In this document: positions 32,669 to 43,735 of the stretch, piece by piece
Position numbering within the stretch: position 1 is the stretch's first letter
Layout of the letters: every line of letters starts with the position of its first letter
Source: Oikopleura dioica
Taxonomy: Eukaryota; Chordata; Appendicularia; Copelata; Oikopleuridae
Direction: 5' to 3'
DNA length: 64,000 bases
NCBI GenBank assembly: GCA_907165135.1
Contig: OU015570.1
Coordinates: 682,001-746,000, forward strand
The notes under the pieces: generated by a model
The model's input: only the letters and a program-made list of their open reading frames with translations
The model's database searches: none
What the model was told of the DNA's origin: nothing
Made by a program: the position numbers and the translations under genes

Positions 32669-35656
32669 ATGCTGCCGCTCATTTCGATCACGCTAGTCCA
32701 ATACGATTCTGACGAGGCTGAAACAACTGTCGAATTATCGAACGTTTTGGTGGATACCGGAGCAGAAACAAGTCTTGTAGCATCCGATGACATTCCACTG
32801 AATTTTATAACTGAAGATTCTCCGCCTACCACCCTTTCCAACGCGATAGAAAGTAATTTCGCTAGATGCTCAAGACAAATCATCTGTAATATTCGTCTGC
32901 CTGAGAAGAACATTGAAATTTCAAATTGCAAATTGCTCGTTCTTGAGAATTCTTCGCAGTTGGCATTTGGTGCGATTTTAGGAATGAACATCCTTTCCAA
33001 AGTTCAAATTCGAATTGGCAATCGTGACAACATTCTTCAGGTGAACCGCACAAGAATTTCACAACCACTCGAACTTATCATCTCTCCAAATGGAAACAAA
33101 TCAGGTCTGACACTCAAGGATAACACTTATCTTTACCCTGGTGAACTCAACAAAACTGCTTACGTGAACATTTGGACTCCAAGTGGACAGATCTTCTCTA
33201 TCAATGATACGATCCGAACAGTTCCACGCCTGGAAGATAACTGTATATTGGTAGAGAACAAAATTTTCCGTGAGCAATGGACACATGTCAAGTTGAGCAA
33301 TCACTCCTCCAGGGACGTTTTTATCGAAGCCGGAAGTTTGATTGCGACAGTTTACCACCCTCAAGATCCCGAAGAATGCTTACTCAATACTCTTGTAAGT
33401 GTCAAAGACATCTCAGACGCGGAAAAGATCGTTCACCAAAAAGATCTCAAAAAATGGTATGACCAACGGAACGAATTGACAAAGCAGATCTCCGTCGACA
33501 AGGAGATTGATGAAAAGGTGTTAGAAGCACCATCAATCCGCCGCGAACGATTGCGCGCTATACTGAACAAGTTTTCTTGGAGCTACGCTAGAAACTCTTC
33601 CGACAACGGTCTTTCACAGAAATATCTCGCAGAACTGAAGCTTGTTGGCGATCATGCCACATTCTCCCCGCCTTATCCTATCAAAACTGAACTTATCGAG
33701 AAAATCGAGGACAAACTAACGGAAATGGAAAATGGCTACATCGTGGAAGAAACTTGTTCAGCGTTCAACAGTCCCGTTCTCTTCATCATGAAACCTAACG
33801 GTTCTCTTCGATGCGTTAATAACTACTCAAGCGGTAGCGACTCAATAAATTCCAGAATCATAATGCCGCGTTTTCCGACCGTAAACATCAGAGTTCTACT
33901 GCAACTGACTGGAAACAACATCACCGCACTGAAGTCAAAAAGGCCAAACGAAAAAGTCCTGTTTTCGTCATTTGATCTTGCCAACGCATTCTACTGTCTT
34001 TCGTTGCGAGAATCAAGCCGAACGTATACATCCTTTCTCTACAGTCGTCGACAATTGCAATATTGCCGGCTGGCGCAAGGTTTATCAAGCTCACCGTCAA
34101 TCTTCGCCGCCTTTATCCACAAATGCTTCGCTGGATTGTCATCAGAAGAAAAAGGGTATTATACGATCAACTACCAAGACGACCTAGCGATTATCGCTTC
34201 AGAAAATGCAATGGCTGACGCAATCGAAGCAGTACTCACGAGATGCCGAGATAACAACCTTGTTGTCCGTCTTCCAAAATGCGAATTTTACAAATCAAGT
34301 CTCTCATTTCTTGGTTATGTCTTGTCTGAAGATGGAATCAAAGTTCCCGAGAAACGAATCAAAACTTTACTCGAACTGCCGTTTCCCACAAATCAACGAG
34401 AGGCGCAAAAGTTTCAGGGCTGCTTCATGTACTATCTACGACAAACACCGGAACTTTCAGCTCTTCTCAGCCCGCTGTCGAAACAGATTGCCATGAAAAA
34501 ACACTACGTTCTCACAGAAGAAATAAAGAAAAACATACTCCTACTGCGCGAAAACATCAAGAATGGATTGCAAACATGCCATTTAGAATACAACTGCCGA
34601 AATCCAAACCGGAAAATCTTCATTTGCGCGGATACAGCCTTGACTAAAACTGGCGGAGTCATAGGCAACGTTACCATTGAAGACGGTCATCTTTATGATA
34701 TCAAAATCGCAGCCTACTTTTCGAAGCAACTCACCGATCAGGAAACCCTGTTGAGCAGTCGCGCTCGCGAACTGATCGGACTGCAAGCAGCACTCCGAGC
34801 GTTCAAGGACATGGTCCCGCTAACGGAAGAGCTTATCCTGTTTACTGACCATAGAAGCTTGGAAGGGTGCATCCACAGCTCTGGTCTACGAGGCAATGGA
34901 GGAACGAGAGTACGAAGTGCATACGCCGACCTGGTCGAATTTCCGAGAGCTAGAGTCTTTTATATTCCAAATACTACTGATCTGATAAAATGTTGTGATT
35001 CAATCTCGCGATTTGACATAAGCAGCAGCGAATTGAACCCACAAGTTTTCCACCCAAAAGAGTACCGAAAAGCCGCGGAAGGCGAAAAAGTTGAACCAGA
35101 AGAAAAGTCAATGAAGAAAAGTCAAGTTAACGCTGTCAAATTGCGTAAAAAAGTTGAAGAAGTCGATTATTTGAAAATTGTTCGGGAGCAGCTGGCCAGC
35201 AAATTCTCCACAATACACGAAAAACTCGAGGATAATGAAGAAATTGAAGTTAATGGAAAAATGTTTACCAAACGGAATAATGGTCTGTACTTGAAAACGA
35301 AAGAAGGACGTCTCCTTCTTGTCATTCCGAAAGATCTCGGATACAATCTACTTGAAACTCTCCATGTCAGAGGTGCACACTGTGGCACTAAAAGTTTACT
35401 CTATCAAATCGAACAAGAAGACATCTGGGTGGAATCGAAAACGAAAACCGCAGCCGAAGTAGTGCGTGGTTGCATTCTTTGCAAACTCATCTATCGAAAA
35501 TCAGAAAAGAAATCAAAAGATCAGAAAATAAAACCAAGTTTCTCTCCCTACAGTATGGCGTACACTGACATCGTCGAAATTCGATCCGAAAATGGAAAGA
35601 TTTTTAATGTCCTCTCATTTCAAGATCAAAAACATCAGCGATCAAGAAACGACTGA
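32669..35656 (+). pseudogene. pol: Pol of element 3, integrase core deleted
   Basis: A 995-codon open frame. Protease LVDTGAETSLV about residue 28. Reverse transcriptase about 340-590, with SSFDLANAFYC and the YQDD box (NYQDDLAII). RNase H about 650-800 (CADTALTKTGG, Glu in ARELIGLQAALRAF, FTDHRSLEG). Integrase zinc region with H-x4-H (HVRGAHC is partial) and CILCKL about 895-945. The core stops just after its first Asp (YTDIVEI), and the frame then enters the pol tail in the wrong phase. In another phase that tail reads KYNLRPRK before a TGA that overlaps the env ATG, so an internal deletion removed most of integrase. Confidence 0.93.
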
Positions 35657-35689
35657 AAACACGAGAAAATACAATCTAAGGCCTCGGAA

Positions 35690-37806
35690 ATGAGGCCCGG
35701 AATGCTCCTTGCTATCAACGCGCTGCTTCATTGTTTATTCATATTCCCGTTTTTACCATCCACAAAATCATCATCTAAAATCATCTCAAATGTCACCTCG
35801 ACAAACGGAGTCATCACATACCAAATTCCAGGAGAAGAAGTTTACCTTGTTCAAAGTGAAACTCCATCGAATCTTTCATTCACGTTTCCCGCACCAATAA
35901 TTCCTGAAAAATCATGGTCTTCTTGCTCTTCAAGCAATAGAAATATTACTACAATGGCAAGAAACTACGTAGAAAAATTGATGGAAAATTGGTTGAAACT
36001 AGACATCGAAGTTCCTCTTGGTCCCAACGAAATTACAGTCACAAATCAGAAAGTCATCCTGCCCGAAGAAGTCAAACGTAGACTGAATTTTGAAGTTGAA
36101 TTTGTATTTCCAAACGAAAAAAGACTCTCGCTTAAGAGCACTGAATTTTCGCAATTTCATTTCCAACAATGCGCTCCTTTGGAAAATTTGCATGTCATTC
36201 GGATAACGTCCACCGAAGAATTCAACAGCGTTATCTTCAAAACAAATGCTTTCGACAATTTATTAGACGAATGTTTATGGAAATCAAACGAAGGTTCAGT
36301 AACGTCGCAGATTTTGGAATACGTGGGTCTTACAAAAGTTACAGCTATGCCCACAAAATCTGCTTCTCTCTCTGTCGAGTTCGTCGGTCCAACAGTCATC
36401 AATGCTGATCATAAAAACGAAACGAAATCCTGCTTATCACTCCGAATCGAAGAAATTTTTCTGCTTTATGATGAATCGCTGGATGAAACGGTTAGCAAAA
36501 TCGACGAAAAACCGATCACTACGACCAAAACGACAACAAAATCAGCAATTGAATCTGTTAGCACCGAAAAGACAACAACAGCGACCAACGAAGCAGATTC
36601 TGAAGGAAATATTCTTGGCATTATCACCCAATTTGGATCAAGTCTGTTCAACGACCTAGGAGAAAGTCGAGCGATTGCAATCGCGAACAAACTCTGGCTA
36701 AATACTTTTCACTCAAAAAATGACACTTATTTGCCGTATCTGAAGAACGAGACATTACACTCGCTGCTAGAAAACGTTTACCGAAATGGAAGCGTTAGAC
36801 ACAAGATTCGGTTGCCAGAGCACTCCTGTTCTGATGCGTTTGAATTGCAAACAATCATCGAACTGTCAAAACCTATTCATACAATTGGAATAATTGCACC
36901 TCACCTAAATTGAACAAGGTGCACCTTTAGGTGAGGTGATTTTGAACCCTGATCCGAACGCTCTCTATTGGTCTACCCATTGCCCAAGAAAAAGGAAACT
37001 ATTTCTACGAGTTTTCTCTCGTCCTAAAAATGATGTCTGTGAAATTGGATGGGCGAATTACAGTTCTGGATAATTGCAAAAATGAAGGCTTAATCTTTTG
37101 CACATATGACGAAGTCCTGCGAAGCTCTTTTGGTGAAACAATTGCCCGACAAGTTATTCACCACGCAAATCTGACAAGTTGCGCGAAACAAGTCTTTCAA
37201 TCAACATCGCCATGTATTTATCAAGCATCTCCTTCTCAGATTCTACTCTCATCATTCCGTAGAACTAGCCTACTGAATGCAAATGAAGAAATTGCAGGAA
37301 AAGAACCGACTGTCACGTTACTCAACCGAACTAATTCACAAGCGCTCATGTGTGGATCAAATATTCTGACACTTCCGAAATTGTCGACTGAAGAAATAGT
37401 TCTGGAAACAACAAGCTCATACTCACGAATCCGTTCTAGAGCCGAACAATGGATATCAAAATCCGATTATTTGAAAATTGGAAAATTTGCGAATCGAACG
37501 AGCTACTTTTCTCCGGAAACGTATTCGAAACTGGAAGAAACGGAGGACAGAGTACATCCGGAACTATCGAAAATCTACAAGAAAGTAAAACCACTATCAT
37601 TTTACCTCATGGCTGTTTGCGTCGTTTTATCAGTAGCAACGATATTGTATTTTCTCTTCAAATATTCATATCAAATGACAAAGAAGATTTTCAATCGTTT
37701 CAGAAGTCAAGAAAGTCAGTCCCAAGAAATTCTACCCCTCCAACCGCAAATAACAACAAGAAATCGAAGCCGTTCTACTAGAAGCTTTCGCCAATTCAAT
37801 CTCTAA
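35690..37806 (+). pseudogene. env: Env-like glycoprotein of element 3
   Basis: ATG at 35690 overlaps the pol stop (ATGA). Signal peptide about residues 5-25 (LLAINALLHCLFIFPFL), several N-x-S/T sites, and a Thr/Lys/Ser-rich stretch near residue 280-305. The frame breaks at 36911-36913 and resumes in another phase to 37806, with a transmembrane segment FYLMAVCVVLSVATILYFLF and a basic, Gln/Ser-rich cytoplasmic tail. No furin site was noted. The break coincides with a 13-bp inverted repeat. It would be a type I membrane glycoprotein. Confidence 0.75.
36899..36941. repeat. 13-bp inverted repeat at env break
   Basis: CACCTCACCTAAA and TTTAGGTGAGGTG face each other across 16 bp. The first arm carries the end of the first env open frame. 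A local template switch during reverse transcription or repair would create such an insertion. Confidence 0.6.
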
Positions 37807-37852
37807 ACCTCTTCTCTACCGTCGCGCTCATTACTCTTGCCAGCCACGCCAC

Positions 37853-38480
37853 GCTCACCCATTTTCACACCTTGCCGCGCCCGACGCGCGCAGCGCCTGC
37901 TACAACGCCACTTTCGTCTCTCACTACTTCGCCGCGCCACTCGGTATCTTCACACCTTGCCGCGCCCGGCGCGCGCAGCGCCTTCCCCAACTCAACTTTC
38001 GTCCTTAACTAGTCCGTCGCTGTCCAACTTCACACCTCGCCGCGCCCGACGCGCGCAGCGCCTGCTACAACGCCACTTTCGTCTCTCACTACTTCGCCGC
38101 GCCACTCGGTATCTTCACACCTTGCCGCGCCCGGCGCGCGCAGCGCCTTCCCCAACTCAACTTTCGTCCTTAACTAGTCCGTCGCTGTCCAACTTCACAC
38201 CTCGCCGCGCCCGACGCGCGCAGCGCCTGCTACAACGCCACTTTCGTCTCTCACTACTTCGCCGCGCCACTCGGTATCTTCACACCTTGCCGCGCCCGGC
38301 GCGCGCAGCGCCTTCCCCAACTCAACTTTCGTCCTTAACTAGTCCGTCGCTGTCCAACTTCACACCTCGCCGCGCCCGACGCGCGCAGAGCCTGCCAGAG
38401 TCAACGCCACTTTCATCACCTACCACTCCGTCGCGCCACTCGCTGCCAACTTCACACCTCGCCGCTGCGCCGCGCGCATT
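37853..38480 (+). repeat. 165-bp GC-rich tandem repeat in element 3
   Basis: Three full copies and one partial copy with exact 165-bp period (CCGACGCGCGCAG at 37882, 38047, 38212 and 38377). 165 is divisible by three, so a frame (37837-38493) stays open as a 55-residue Arg/Ala/Leu-rich repeat, probably fortuitous. Each unit itself contains two related CCGCGCCC-GCGCGCAGCGCC halves. GC content contrasts sharply with the element. Lies just after env. Confidence 0.88.
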
Positions 38481-38700
38481 GTTAACCCGTTAAAGATACA
38501 TTTAACCCGACCGCGCGCGCAGACACAAAATTTGAAAATTACGAAAAATGATTATGACGTCACTGACAAACCTTGGCTGCCGGAATACAAGCTTTCCAAT
38601 AACAAATTTGAAAGAAGATAAAAACTCCTCCATTAAAAAAGAAGTGTTATTTATTTTGGATTCACAGCAAAGAAAAATGTCAGTCACTCAATCAGAATAA

Positions 38701-39300
38701 TCAAGCAAAATAAGATAGAACTTGTTGGCGAATTGTGGAGCAGAATTCGTCTTTCAACTCGTCACCAGACGCTTGTACGTAACTCTGATGATAAGCCAGC
38801 GAGCGGATTCGGAAGAAATCGTAATCGTCAATAAGAGGAATGTCGCGAGGCATTATGAGTGTTGGGGAACACGCTTCTCCAAGCCACAACAACTCTCGGC
38901 ACACTTCGTCGGGGCAGAACTCGTAGGGAAGAAACCGGAAAGGTCTTTCAAATGCGCCGTGGTCTCGTGGAGTCATCGTCTCACAAATTGTGTAGGTTTC
39001 TGAGTAGCCAAACTACGCGCCCTCTGCGTTACACCGGAACCGATATGACACCACTCCAACGATCTCTTCGCCATCGTCAAAACCTCCAGTTTCAGCAAAA
39101 ATGCGAGCAACTCGCCCGAGTCTTCGATTCCACTCTTGAACAGTTCCTGGCTCTTGGAAATTTTCCATTGCTGTTTGCAGGGAATTCATTATCACCAACT
39201 GCAACGATACTGAAATACAGCACTTGAACTCTTGAGGAATTTGCTTACCTTCTGGATCACGAGAAGCCGCCTTATCAGCAGAACTTATCGCCAGAGCACG
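38701..39300 (-). pseudogene. Antisense spliced gene inside element 3
   Basis: Minus strand: exon 39300-39249, a 39-nt intron 39248-39210 (GTAAGC...TTTCAG), then exon 39209-38701. A TTTCTAG acceptor-like site precedes 39300, so an upstream exon or a trans-spliced leader is expected. Splicing joins two open frames. The second exon reads about 65 codons (MNSLQTAMENFQEPG..., GGFDDGEEIVGVVSYRF) to a TAG at 39013-39015 and continues in phase for about 104 more (FERPFRFLPYEFCPDEV... to SYFA). AATAAA lies 46 bp beyond the final stop (38650-38655). No family recognised. The TAG makes it a pseudogene or a shorter protein. Confidence 0.5.
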
Positions 39301-39371
39301 CTAGAAATAAAAAGTCAAAGCTCAAAAACTAAAGATCCAATCTGAGAAAAATCAGCAAACGAGAAAGTAAA

Positions 39372-39809
39372 ATGCCGAGAAGAAATCAAACTCGCTGTTG
39401 CAACAGACCAGACTTTAACGCGAGAAACAAGTTGCTCGACATGAATCTCTTGAAATTTACGACCGAAATAGAGTCTGGAAAAGTCGAAAAAGGAGGGCTT
39501 CTTGCTTCAGCCGAAACGCCGGAATTCCGAATGGAAATCCGCTCCCGTCAAGATGTCACAGTAGAATATCTTAATACCGATGCAGAAGGATTACTTCTTT
39601 ATAAATTTGAGGACAAAACTGCATCGGTCATTAAGGATTTAAAAGAGACAATAACGTCATTCCAAGAACGACTCGAAAACCTGGAACGATTATTCTCGCC
39701 ATTTCGAAGCCGTTCCGAATTGGAAATTGAGCAAGACTGCAGTGAATCTTCAGACAATACCACTTTGAACGATAACGACGACAACGAAAACGACCAGGCA
39801 ATCGACTGA
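39372..39809 (+). CDS. Unknown 145-codon ORF, 3' part of element 3
   Basis: ATG at 39372 (AGTAAAATG), intact to TGA at 39807. It has a basic, Cys-containing N-terminus (PRRNQTRCCNRPDFNARN), a beta-like middle, a probable coiled coil (VIKDLKETITSFQERLENLE) and a very acidic Asn/Asp tail. Divergent from, and 71 bp from, the antisense gene. No known family. It may be an accessory protein of the retroelement or a captured gene. 39810-40238 downstream is AT-rich with no gene. Confidence 0.5.
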   Translation: MPRRNQTRCCNRPDFNARNKLLDMNLLKFTTEIESGKVEKGGLLASAETPEFRMEIRSRQDVTVEYLNTDAEGLLLYKFEDKTASVIKDLKETITSFQERLENLERLFSPFRSRSELEIEQDCSESSDNTTLNDNDDNENDQAID

Positions 39810-40238
39810 TCCTTTCTATTACAATTAACCTCAAAAACCTCAATGTTGTTTTAAATAATCCCTCCTCATCATCTTATTTACTAACAAAAACGTGCAATAA
39901 TTATATTTACTAGCTTTTCCTATTTGATGAGGAGGAGAGATGAATATATATATTATTTCGTAATTTTATGCGCGTGTAAAAATCTTTGAAAACAAAATTT
40001 AAAAATCATTAAAATTTAAAAATTATCAACAGAAAAAAATCATAAAATCTAACATAGAAAAACAAAAAGAATTTACTAACAAAAGTTACTTGTATTTTTT
40101 GTGCAAATTATCGCCACGTTCTTTTCGCTGTGTCTCAAAATCTCTATTTCAAATCGTTATTTTTACATTGATTGCTAAAGCTCTTACCTGTTATCGTTTA
40201 TGTTTTCTTGCTGATTTATTTCGCCTTTCTCTCGGACT

Positions 40239-40247
40239 TGGGAGGGA
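40239..40247 (+). promoter_or_regulatory. Polypurine tract, element 3
   Basis: TGGGAGGGA directly before the 3' LTR. Confidence 0.65.
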
Positions 40248-40462
40248 TGTGAGATCGGAATTTTCCCCGAGCTCACTTCTCGCCCGTCCTCCCTCATCTC
40301 TTATCATTAGGCCAGGCGCCTCGCGCACTAGAAATAGCCCTGCACTACCCTGAACAACACACTCTCTGAAATTACTGAATAAAACAATAGAACCGGCCAA
40401 GTAGAGTCCCCTTCCTGCAGGAAACCAAGAGAACAACTACGAGAGAAAGTCCAGATCTCTCA
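40248..40462 (+). repeat. Element 3 3' LTR
   Basis: Full-length 215-bp form with AATAAA at 40378-40383. Matches 30713-30854 outside the 73-bp indel, with virtually no substitutions, indicating recent insertion. Confidence 0.93.
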
Positions 40463-40467
40463 AAGGA

Positions 40468-40979
40468 TGCAAAAATAAATATTTTTTTCGTGGAAAGTAG
40501 TGTATTTTCATGCGAAAAATCCATTTCTGCAAAAAAATTTAACCGCGTAAGAAGAAAAAACCGAGAAAAATGCAAAAAACTGTCAAGAGAGGAAAACAAA
40601 AATCAGTGACGCGGCGGTTACGTAACAGCGCGTGGCGGCGCTGTTCGCCCGCTTGCCAATTTCACCGCTGGAAACACTTTTCATTGCTATCAAATCCTTA
40701 TCAGCACTGTATTTCAATTCATTTGTTAATAATGATCATACATTTTATTTGAATTCTAAAAAGTGGGTTGTTCCTACGGAAGCTCCTGATTCGCGGAAAA
40801 GGGATGAAAGGGAAAGATGATTCCAGGTCCCCTTTTGCCGGTTTGCTTCCAATGCTTCCAATTACGATGTCTTGGAATGGCTTATATTTTAATTCGATTT
40901 ATTTCTTACACATAATTTATAAATAAATTATTTAACAATTTTAATCAAATATAAAGCCAAAAAAGACACTCTCAAGCAG
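40468..40979 (+). other. Putative upstream region of microprotein gene
   Basis: AT-rich sequence with a TTATAAATAAATTATT stretch near 40918-40932 and a G/C-rich patch at 40611-40660. No ORF. CTCTCAAGCAG directly before the ATG looks like a splice acceptor, possibly for a trans-spliced leader. Confidence 0.4.
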
Positions 40980-41253
40980 ATGATTTGCTGCAAAATTGTT
41001 ATTGGCTTCATTGCAGCTCTCGTTATTTTAGCAGTTGGATTTGCTTGTAAGTCTTTTTGACTGAAGCCTTGTTATTTATTTCGACGATAAATTCTAAATC
41101 ATAAATTCAGGTTTCATGGCTGGCTACCGCGTCGGTGCTGATTTGGACGTCGATGGAGTTGACGAAGATGCTGCCTACAGAGATGAATTCGATCCGTTTG
41201 ACCCCGACAACGAATTCATCACAAGCAGAGAAGGGCAGCAGAATCTCGGATAG
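40980..41253 (+). CDS. 69-residue membrane-anchored microprotein, two exons
   Basis: Exon 1 is 40980-41046, the intron 41047-41110 (GTAAGT...TTCAG, 64 nt), exon 2 41111-41253 (TAG). The joined frame has no error. The N-terminus MICCKIVIGFIAALVILAV is a signal anchor or signal peptide; the rest is acidic (DLDVDGVDEDAAYRDEFDPF), possibly calcium-binding, although no EF-hand is present. The start follows an AG acceptor, as in trans-spliced genes. It lies between the inverted ends of the TA element 30548-41374. No homologue recognised. It is the best candidate for an intact gene in the window. Confidence 0.7.
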
Positions 41254-41374
41254 AATTCGGCTGGCGCTTACTTGCTAATTCTATCTGAATCAGAATTTTC
41301 TGCTCTACAAGATGGTGCACTCGGTTTTCCAAGGCGACGTCGCATTCGCGATATAATTTTTTGTATGCCATCCC

Positions 41375-41919
41375 TACCTACCAAGATTTACAATTATTTT
41401 TGAGAAACATTTTTTAAATTTTAAGCTGCAGAATGTAAGATCGATCCGGTGCAAAACGCCACCATTATTGTTAATAGTCTATTGAGAAATTATTCAAAAT
41501 TTCAGAAAGTGATTTCTTTTAAGGTCAGAATTAAATAAAAATTCATTTCTTGGGTCATATGAGGTCATTTTTGAATGATAAATCACCATTTTTACCGACG
41601 TCAAAACTGAGGAACCCAAACAGCGCTTTTAAACTAAGATTTTTCTGTCTCAATTTTTGCGATCTTTCCATCGAGCATATCAACAAACCTGTAGGTTGAA
41701 TGACGAAAATTAAAAATACTGTCATCGTTCTCAATATTCCTTTTCTTGTGAAATAATTCTTTTCGCTTGACCATTTTTAGACGAACCTTGTTATCCGAAA
41801 ATAAGATGCTTTTAAGATGAGAAACAACTATATTTTAACTTACAGACAATTCCTCAGGAAGTTTTTGTTTTTCTGATATTGCAACTAATATGGCTAAAAT
41901 CTTCGTTAATAAATGTTTA
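41375..41919. other. Non-coding spacer
   Basis: AT-rich. No gene, repeat partner or RNA was recognised. Confidence 0.4.
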
Positions 41920-41923
41920 TTAA

Positions 41924-42401
41924 CCCGTTAACGTGGCATCCGATCTTATGCGTTAACGGGCGCGTGGCAGTCTAAAGTCCACGTACCTTTCGGTGTTTTC
42001 TGAGAAATAGGGACGAGAAAAACTAATTCCAAGAGAAAAAATGATTCAGAAGCGTCTTTTCATTCTCCTACATCTTTTTGTTTTGTTTTTGTGATTTGTT
42101 AAGGGGTTGAAAATTGAGGTCAAAGTTACGTCATTTTCCGACGCTAAGATTGGAGAAAAGGGAAAGAAGGGAAAAGGCGGGCGATTTGTATTATGTTTTC
42201 CTTTTTCTCGCTGACTGAAGTTTTTCTTTCGCTTCTCCCGACCAGAATTTTATGCCGTTTTTTCAAAATCACACAAACAGATAGAGAATCGATTGAATTT
42301 TTAAGAAATACAAAAATTTTTGATAAAAACTAGAGTTTTTCCTATATAATCGTTCTCGAAAGGCTGCGTGGCCGTGAGACAGCCACGCGCCTGTTAACGG
42401 G
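41924..42401. mobile_element. TTAA element, CCCGTTAAC ends
   Basis: TTAA at 41920-41923 and 42402-42405. Ends CCCGTTAACG and (inverted) CCCGTTAACAGG, then related GGCGCGTGGC motifs on both sides. 478 bp, non-coding. TTAA targets are typical of piggyBac and Kolobok. A similar TTAACCCGTTAA occurs near 38483. Confidence 0.7.
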
Positions 42402-42405
42402 TTAA

Positions 42406-43170
42406 CAAGAAATTATGAGAAAGCACTGACATGACTTATCTGTTATTTACCGTTAGCGCAAGATTTTTTTCCTTCGATAGTATCGAATCGATACCGATAA
42501 AAGAAGGGTGTCCTCACATGAGACATCCATTCTTGCGGGACCTGGGCGAGTAGCGCGGAGCCAAACTTTTTTGCAAATCTTATCTGCAAATCTTCAGCTC
42601 TATCTTACGATTTTCAGAATTTCTCCATCACTTACGGTTGTTGAGCAAGGGAGAAAAAAAGAAGCGCAACTTCAAAAGGCATCAAGTCCTGCACACTTAA
42701 TTTTTTCTTGATAAAATTAGAACCATTGAAAAGCCCGTTCAATTCTCAACAAATCTTACTCCATCAGCTGAGCTTAATTCGAATTTGTTGGCGTGTAAGG
42801 CCACGAAGAAGGCACGGCTGGACGCTCCGATTTAGCTATTTTGGGCTCCCTGGACATGATTCCCGCTGGGCGGGCGCTAAGTTTTCTTGTTTATCTGGCC
42901 TCTATCTCCAGCAAGTATAGAGTTAGTTTAGCAGATTGAGTGGGATCTGTTCAGAATTTAACGCGCTTTTCAATGGTGCTAGTTTCATGAGGAAAAACTA
43001 AGTTTGCAAGACTTGATGCCTTTGAAGTTGGGCTTCTCTTTCCCGCTAGCTCGTCAACAAAGTATCATAGAGATAAACTAAGAATTGGAAGAAAAAGATG
43101 AAGATTTTGAGATATAATTTACAAAAAGAAATTTCAAAAAGAGTTCTTGGAGATTCCTTTTAAAAAGGTG
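42406..43170. other. Non-coding spacer
   Basis: Short open frames at 42508-42711 and 42708-42920 have no start context, domain or conserved look. Nothing else is seen. Confidence 0.35.
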
Positions 43171-43545
43171 AAATTTTTGGGCGACCCGGACTATGTGACA
43201 TAGTCTATGTCGTCAATGTCGTCGATTAACGAGTAAAATCGAGAAAAAACAAAAATATCGGATTCTAGAAACCGGATCAAATTCCCTGTTTTTGTTTATT
43301 CTTACATAAAAATGGTGATAATATGCTCCAAAATCGTTATTTTGATTTTCTTTTGATAAATAAATGATAAGGATTAGAAGGTGGCCGCTCCGCGGGTTTC
43401 GTGGTAGGAAACTCATTGATCGGGCAGGTCACACTTCTATTTGTGCGCCTTCAATTGTTCCGCTGAATTGGGCAGGTTTTCAATCTCTAGAACAGAAAAG
43501 TTTTTAAAAATTTGTTTTTTCAAAAAATCTGACGACATTCACGAG

Positions 43546-43735
43546 AGGGGGACGAATACGTCATATGGACCAATACGTCATAACGGACGAATACGTCAAA
43601 TGGACGAATACGTCATATGACGTGTCGGTCCTATATGACGTATTGCCAATACGGTATTGGTCCATATGACGTAACGGTCCTTTTTCAAATACTGCGTATT
43701 GGTCCTATATGGCGTAACGGTCCGATTTTTAATCG
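43546..43735. repeat. ATACGTCAT word array, left block
   Basis: About ten copies of GACGAATACGTCATATG / ATATGACGTATTGGTCC in both orientations. The partner block is 47510-47690. Confidence 0.7.

Larger units (their letters stand above)
30713..40462 (+). mobile_element. Element 3: env-bearing Ty3/gypsy retrotransposon
   Basis: LTRs start TGTGAGATCGG and end GATCTCTCA; the 5-bp target duplication AAGGA is exact (30708-30712, 40463-40467). The 5' LTR is 142 bp, the 3' LTR 215 bp because of one 73-bp indel. Order: LTR, PBS, gag, pol, env, 165-bp repeats, antisense spliced gene, sense ORF, polypurine tract, LTR. Long open frames make it the youngest-looking of the coding copies, though integrase is deleted. 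It is inserted in the TIR element 30548-41374. Confidence 0.95.
30548..41374. mobile_element. TA-flanked TIR element carrying a gene, split by element 3
   Basis: 30548-30643 and 41279-41374 are 96-bp inverted repeats (about 90% identical) starting GGGATGGCATACAAAAAATT, each flanked by TA (30546-30547, 41375-41376). Without element 3 and its duplication the unit is about 1.07 kb. It contains the microprotein gene at 40980-41253, whose stop codon is 25 bp from the right repeat. TA target and inverted ends fit a Tc1/mariner-like or similar DNA element. No transposase is present. An alternative is a gene flanked by an inverted duplication. Confidence 0.6.

Noticed and set aside
37837-38493. 218-codon Arg-rich protein gene
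   Set aside because: Its frame is open only because the repeat period is 165 bp and GC-rich; no start context or non-repeat domain.
38976-39015. TAG at 39013 removed by a second tiny intron
   Set aside because: The candidate 33- and 35-nt GT-AG pairs each create a new stop after joining.
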